A stretch of 10,727 nucleotides of DNA. Origin: Ignavibacteriaceae bacterium. GTDB lineage: Bacteria > Bacteroidota > Ignavibacteria > Ignavibacteriales > Ignavibacteriaceae. Shown in pieces: positions 7,232 through 10,727 of the stretch (its first letter is position 1; the number at the start of each line of letters is the position of its first letter). Location: assembly GCA_013388525.1 (NCBI GenBank), contig JACAFA010000208.1, positions 1-10,727 of the forward strand. The letters run 5' to 3'. A model generated the notes under the pieces. It was not told where the DNA came from and did no database searches. It worked only from the letters and a program-made list of their open reading frames with translations. A program made the translations under genes and the position numbers.

Positions 7232-7248
7232 AATAATTTGAAATTATT
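7232..7248. promoter_or_regulatory. Perfect 17-base palindrome in the STAS/hpnC divergent region
   Basis: AATAATTT-G-AAATTATT is a perfect inverted repeat with 8-base arms around one central base. It lies 78 bases upstream of the STAS ATG, in the shared control region of the two divergent units. The size and symmetry fit a dimeric repressor site, but the arms contain only A and T, so chance is a real alternative. Confidence 0.3.
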
Positions 7249-7331
7249 CATTATCGTTACTGATAAACATTTTTTTTGACTCAGAATGATATTTATGAAT
7301 CAATTAAAAGTACCCTGTTTATGGACATTTT

Positions 7332-7364
7332 TGTCGGTTCGACAGTTAAGCTTATTTTTAGAAT
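7332..7364 (+). promoter_or_regulatory. Possible hpnCDE control region: TGTCG-GTT-CGACA palindrome and TAGAAT box
   Basis: TGTCG (7332-7336) and CGACA (7340-7344) form a GC-containing inverted repeat in an otherwise AT-rich region. TAGAAT follows at 7359-7364, matching five of six bases of a -10 box, with TTCGAC 15 bases before it as a weak -35. If this is the promoter, transcription would start near 7371 and hpnC would begin at the GTG at 7393. The alternative is that this is coding sequence of a longer hpnC. Inference only. Confidence 0.3.
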
Positions 7365-8253
7365 GAGAATACATTATAAAATTTTTATTGTCGTGAATAA
7401 GATCAGTAAACCAAACTATGAAATAGGATATGCAGAAGCTGTTACTCTTGCGAAGTCACATTACGAAAACTTCCCCGTAGTTTCTTCTCTGATTCCCGGA
7501 AAGCTGAAAAATGATATTGCAATTATTTATTGGTTTGCACGAACAGCAGATGATTATTCAGATGAAGGAAATATTCGTAAATCTGAAAGGCTTGAAAAAC
7601 TTACACATTTTGAAAATAGATTGCGCTCTTTGCTGAGCGATGAGCCATTATCAAATTTGGAAGCTGCACTCAAGAACACAATTATTGTAAGAAAATTAAA
7701 TCCGGAATATTTTTTTAAACTGATAAAAGCATTTAAACAAGATGTTGCTAAAACCCGATATCAGAATTTTAATGAATTACTTGACTACTGTTCTAACTCA
7801 GCTAATCCTGTTGGAAGATTATTGTTGGAACTTTTCGAAGTAAGAAATGAAAAAGCTTTTTTTTACTCTGATAGAATCTGCACAGCACTTCAGCTAACAA
7901 ACTTTATTCAGGATACTAAAATCGATTTTGAAAAGGGAAGAATATATTATCCGCTCGATGAAATGGAAAAATTTAGTGTAACTGAAAAATTGTTTGAGAT
8001 GAAAGAAATTAGTCCTAACTTAAAGCAGTTAATTGAATTCATTGTGGTCAGAACACAGGCTTTGTTTGATGAAGGCAAAGGTTTGCTAGAATTTCTTTCC
8101 GGTAAATTTAAGTATGAAATTAACTGGACCATCCAAGGAGGAGAAGAAATTCTTAAAAAAGTTCGTGGTGCTGATTTTGATGTTTTCAGTAAACGACCAT
8201 TTTTATCAAAGTCGGATTATTTAAGATTATTTTTTAAGTCGCTGTTAAATTGA
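7363..8253 (+). CDS. hpnC: Hydroxysqualene synthase HpnC (squalene/phytoene synthase family)
   Basis: In the HpnCDE pathway HpnC turns presqualene diphosphate into hydroxysqualene. From the ATG at 7363 there are 296 residues. The all-alpha prenyl synthase fold shows HYENFPVVSSLIP (33-45), the typical HpnC opening block; ADDYSDEG (62-69), the first Asp-rich diphosphate/Mg site; NPVGRLLLELF (148-158); and QLTNFIQDTKIDFEKGRIYYP (177-197), with the second Asp-rich motif (Asp184, Asp188) and GR. The start is uncertain. The frame opens back to a TTG at 7276 (325 residues), with ATGs at 7321 and 7363 and a GTG at 7393; none has a Shine-Dalgarno. Family alignment needs only about 25 residues before HYENFPV, which favours 7363 or 7393. 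The stop TGA shares its A with the hpnD ATG, so the two are translationally coupled. Confidence 0.88.
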   Translation: MRIHYKIFIVVNKISKPNYEIGYAEAVTLAKSHYENFPVVSSLIPGKLKNDIAIIYWFARTADDYSDEGNIRKSERLEKLTHFENRLRSLLSDEPLSNLEAALKNTIIVRKLNPEYFFKLIKAFKQDVAKTRYQNFNELLDYCSNSANPVGRLLLELFEVRNEKAFFYSDRICTALQLTNFIQDTKIDFEKGRIYYPLDEMEKFSVTEKLFEMKEISPNLKQLIEFIVVRTQALFDEGKGLLEFLSGKFKYEINWTIQGGEEILKKVRGADFDVFSKRPFLSKSDYLRLFFKSLLN

Positions 8254-9095
8254 TGAACGATATCGCAAAAGAAATAGCAAAGAAAAGTAAAAGCAGTTTC
8301 TATTATGCTTTTAATTTATTGCCGGCTGAACAGCGCGATGCGATGAATACTGTTTATGCGTTTTGCCGTGAGACTGATGATATCGTAGATGAAGGAACAA
8401 TCACTGATGACATCAAATTTGATAAACTCAGAAAGTGGAGAATAGAATTAGAGAAGTCCTTGCGTGGACATTCAGATTATCCATTGATCAACAAACTATC
8501 CCGTACAATTCAACGTTTCAATATTCCGCTCGAACCATTTTTTGATCTTCTCAAGGGAATGGAAATGGATCTTCAGCAGAAACGATATGTAACATTTAAT
8601 GATTTGCAGACTTATTGCTATCGTGTTGCATCAACTGTCGGCTTGATGTGCATTGAAATTTTTGGTTACAGACATCCATCAGCAAAAGATTTTGCAGTTA
8701 ATCTTGGTATCGCACTTCAGCTTACTAATATTCTTCGTGATGTTAAAAAAGATGCTGAAAGAGGAAGGATATATCTTCCAAAGGAAGACCTTGAAAAATT
8801 CAATTACAATGAAACAGATATTTTTAATAATACCTACAATGAAAATTTTCAGAAGATGATGAAATACCAGGTCGAACGTGCAAGAGAATATTTCAACACT
8901 GCAACTGCCTGTCTGAATAAAGAAGATAAAAGAGCTATGTTTGCTGCGAGAGCAATGCAGCATATTTATTACAGAATGCTTAATAAAATTGTTGAAGCTG
9001 ATTACGATGTTTATAACAAAAAAATAAAAATTTCAACTGCAAAGAAACTTGGAATTTCGGTCGGAGTCTGGGCTAAATACAGATTGGTATACTGA
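8253..9095 (+). CDS. hpnD: Presqualene diphosphate synthase HpnD
   Basis: Condenses two farnesyl diphosphates to presqualene diphosphate, the first step of the HpnCDE route. The 280 residues have the usual family length. Motifs: KSSFYYAFNLLP (13-24), TDDIVDEG (41-48) as the first Asp-rich site, DLQQKRYVTFNDLQTYCYRV (106-125), the helix ASTVGLMCIEIFG, and QLTNILRDVKKDAERGRIYLP (156-176) with Asp163 and Asp167 of the second site. LRDVxxDxxRGRIYLP is characteristic of HpnD, where HpnC has FIQD. The start is the ATG at 8253, overlapping the hpnC stop by one base (TGATG). A TTG immediately before would add one Met and is unnecessary. It is a paralogue of hpnC, sharing the fold and both motifs. No frame defects are seen. 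Confidence 0.93.
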   Translation: MNDIAKEIAKKSKSSFYYAFNLLPAEQRDAMNTVYAFCRETDDIVDEGTITDDIKFDKLRKWRIELEKSLRGHSDYPLINKLSRTIQRFNIPLEPFFDLLKGMEMDLQQKRYVTFNDLQTYCYRVASTVGLMCIEIFGYRHPSAKDFAVNLGIALQLTNILRDVKKDAERGRIYLPKEDLEKFNYNETDIFNNTYNENFQKMMKYQVERAREYFNTATACLNKEDKRAMFAARAMQHIYYRMLNKIVEADYDVYNKKIKISTAKKLGISVGVWAKYRLVY

Positions 9096-9115
9096 TCTTT
9101 TCTGAATTTTATCAG

Positions 9116-10402
9116 ATGCAAAAAAAAGTCATTGTTATCGGCGGAGGATTTGCAGGACTTTCCGCAGCATCTTATCTGACAAGTAAAAAATATAAAGTTA
9201 CACTTCTTGAAGCCTCGCCAAAATTAGGCGGCAGAGCTTATTCTTTTCTTGATAAAAATTCCAATACTATTATTGATAATGGTCAGCACATTCTTATGGG
9301 CTGTTATTTTGAAACATTGAATTTCATTTCACTCATCGGTGCAAAAGAAAATTTTTATTTTCAAAAACGACTAGAAGTAAATTTTGTAAAAGAAGAATTT
9401 CAAGTATTTCAGCTAAAAGGTTTTCCTTTTGTTTATCCGATTAATTTATTAATTGGACTTCTCAGGTTTGAAGCTATTAGTTTTGCAGAACGTCTGAGTT
9501 TATTGAAAGCATTTTTCAAACTTACTTTCTTATGTTCTGATAAATTTTCAAAAATGAATATCAGGGAATGGTTGGAGAATGAAAACCAATCACAAAATGT
9601 TCAGGATGCATTCTGGAAAATACTTGCTGTTGGTGCTTTAAACACAAGCATCGAAAAAGCATCCGCCAAAATTTTTATTGATATTCTAAAACTGATATTC
9701 CTTAAAGGGAATAAAGCTGCCACAATCGTTTTACCAAAGTATGGATTGAGTGAATCATATTGTAAGAATGCTGAAGAGTGTATTGTTAATAATGGGGGAG
9801 AGATAATTTTATCGGAGCCTGTTGAAAATTTTATAACTTCAGAGGACAGGATAACCGAGGTTCATTCTTCAAAAAAAGTATTTCTCGATTTCGATTTTGT
9901 TATTTCAGCGGTACCTTCTTTTGCACTTGCAAGAATTATTGGACAGGAAAGTAAAATTAAGTTGCCTGATTTCAGTTATTCATCAATTCTGAATATTCAT
10001 CTTTGGCTGAAAGAAAATAAATTGCCGGAAGGTTTTTTTGGACTTATCAATTCACCGTTGCATTGGGTGTTCAACAAAGGCACTCATTTGAATATTGTTA
10101 TCAGCAATGCTAATGAGCTTGTTAACAAACCGGATGAGGAATTAATTGAGATGGTCAAAGGTGAACTGAAAAAATTCTTCTTACTGGATTCAGGATTTAT
10201 ATCTGATTATAAAATCATAAAAGAGAAGCGAGCTACTTTTATTCCTTCGAATGATATTATTGACAAAAGACCAAATCAAAAAACTCAAATTAAAAATTTA
10301 ATTTTAGCGGGAGACTGGGTAGATACAGGTTTACCTTCAACAATAGAAAGTGCTGTAAAAAGTGGAAGAGTAGCGGCTGAAATTATTCTGAACTTGAAAT
10401 AA
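9116..10402 (+). CDS. hpnE: Hydroxysqualene dehydroxylase HpnE (FAD-dependent amine oxidase/desaturase-like)
   Basis: Reduces hydroxysqualene to squalene with FAD, completing squalene synthesis. Of 428 residues, the N-terminus is a Rossmann dinucleotide fold: VIVIGGGFAGLSAA (5-18), the ribose-binding acid in VTLLEA (Glu32) and LGGRAYSF (37-44), followed by DNGQHILMGCY (54-64), a hallmark of the HpnE/phytoene desaturase-like group. The C-terminus has the second FAD block, ILAGDWVDTGLPSTIESAVKSG (396-417). Length and both FAD motifs are normal. It starts 20 bases after hpnD and has no Shine-Dalgarno, so it is probably read as the third gene of the operon. Carotenoid desaturases are the main alternative, but the hpnC-hpnD context and the GDWxxTGLPSTIESA ending favour HpnE. 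Transcription should end at the terminator near 10480. Confidence 0.93.
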   Translation: MQKKVIVIGGGFAGLSAASYLTSKKYKVTLLEASPKLGGRAYSFLDKNSNTIIDNGQHILMGCYFETLNFISLIGAKENFYFQKRLEVNFVKEEFQVFQLKGFPFVYPINLLIGLLRFEAISFAERLSLLKAFFKLTFLCSDKFSKMNIREWLENENQSQNVQDAFWKILAVGALNTSIEKASAKIFIDILKLIFLKGNKAATIVLPKYGLSESYCKNAEECIVNNGGEIILSEPVENFITSEDRITEVHSSKKVFLDFDFVISAVPSFALARIIGQESKIKLPDFSYSSILNIHLWLKENKLPEGFFGLINSPLHWVFNKGTHLNIVISNANELVNKPDEELIEMVKGELKKFFLLDSGFISDYKIIKEKRATFIPSNDIIDKRPNQKTQIKNLILAGDWVDTGLPSTIESAVKSGRVAAEIILNLK

Positions 10403-10466
10403 TTAACTTGTTTTAAATAGCATTTTAATACATACAATCAATTAATATCCTAGGCTAATTATAACA

Positions 10467-10496
10467 AAAATCCCCTCTTTTTACGGAGGGGATTTT
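10467..10496. terminator. Bidirectional intrinsic terminator between hpnE and the convergent T9SS cargo gene
   Basis: AAAATCCCCTC (10467-10477) pairs perfectly with GAGGGGATTTT (10486-10496) around an 8-base loop. The T run after the stem on the plus strand and the mirrored A run let it serve both convergent genes. It lies 65 bases after the hpnE stop and 19 bases from the cargo gene stop. Confidence 0.9.
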
Positions 10497-10514
10497 GAAT
10501 TGGTTGTGTTTTTC

Positions 10515-10727
10515 TCACTTCAGCAGTATCATCTTCTTCGAAATTATATATTTCTCAGCGACTAACTGGTAAATATAAACACCACTCGCAAGGTTCGAAG
10601 CGTTGAATTGTATTTCATATCTTCCTGCTTGCTGTTTTGTGTTTACCAACTCTTTTACTTTTCTTCCGAGTATATCGTAGATTATAAGTGATACATCACT
10701 CGTGTTTGGAAGATCATACTTTATTGT
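10515..10727 (-). CDS. C-terminal end of a secreted protein with a type IX secretion sorting domain (cut by window edge)
   Basis: Only the last 70 residues are present; the gene continues beyond 10727. They form a type A sorting domain (Por secretion tail): a beta-rich stretch IKYDLPNTSDVSLIIYDILG, RKVKELVNTKQQAGRYEIQF, then the signature NLASGVYIYQLVAEKY and the basic ending SKKMILLK before TGA. In organisms with a type IX system this tail directs the protein across the outer membrane and is removed, leaving the cargo on the surface or secreted. The function of the cargo itself cannot be judged because its main body is outside the window. The gene converges on hpnE and shares its terminator. 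Confidence 0.9.
   Translation of the reverse strand, partial: TIKYDLPNTSDVSLIIYDILGRKVKELVNTKQQAGRYEIQFNASNLASGVYIYQLVAEKYIISKKMILLK

Noticed and set aside
8250..8252. TTG as the hpnD start
   Set aside because: It adds only one Met before the ATG at 8253, which gives the standard TGATG overlap.
1..10727. CRISPR array, insertion sequence, integrase, phage or defence genes
   Set aside because: No regularly spaced repeats, transposase or integrase motifs, or defence domains are visible; every long frame is explained by a housekeeping or envelope gene.

Overview
The window looks like a chromosomal stretch from an AT-rich, Gram-negative member of the Bacteroidota/Ignavibacteriota side of the tree; the Ignavibacteria are my best guess. 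The clues are low GC, a type IX secretion C-terminal sorting domain at the right edge, a lipid A gene (an outer-membrane organism), almost no Shine-Dalgarno sequences, and a bacterial hpnCDE squalene operon. The assignment is inferred from gene content, not from a phylogenetic marker.

Layout. Left block, minus strand: the 5' end of uvrC (cut by the window edge) lies downstream of glgC (ADP-glucose pyrophosphorylase). A 140-base divergent region separates glgC from a plus-strand envelope block: a membrane-anchored M1 aminopeptidase, an LpxH-type UDP-2,3-diacylglucosamine hydrolase (GTG start) and, 12 bases later, a class A penicillin-binding protein. Next comes a 109-base AT-only inverted-repeat stretch abutting tRNA-Leu(CAG). 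Behind the tRNA lie a decayed copy of its 3' end and a bidirectional terminator. A minus-strand single-domain STAS protein follows. Divergent from it runs the plus-strand operon hpnC-hpnD-hpnE, with hpnC and hpnD overlapping by one base. A second bidirectional terminator separates hpnE from the C-terminal 70 residues of a convergent gene with a type IX sorting signal.

How the genes work together. HpnD, HpnC and HpnE together form a complete farnesyl diphosphate to squalene pathway (presqualene diphosphate, hydroxysqualene, squalene), so this block makes a C30 precursor for hopanoids or related lipids. No cyclase is visible here. LpxH (lipid A) and the PBP (peptidoglycan) are both envelope assembly enzymes and are probably co-transcribed. 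glgC (glycogen), uvrC (DNA repair) and the STAS gene are unrelated housekeeping or regulatory functions.

I did not find a novel multi-gene system. The points most worth a second look are non-coding: the AT-only inverted repeat 4 bases from the tRNA 5' end, the tRNA 3'-end duplication behind it, the uncertain hpnC start with palindromes in its leader, and the split between genes with and without a Shine-Dalgarno sequence.
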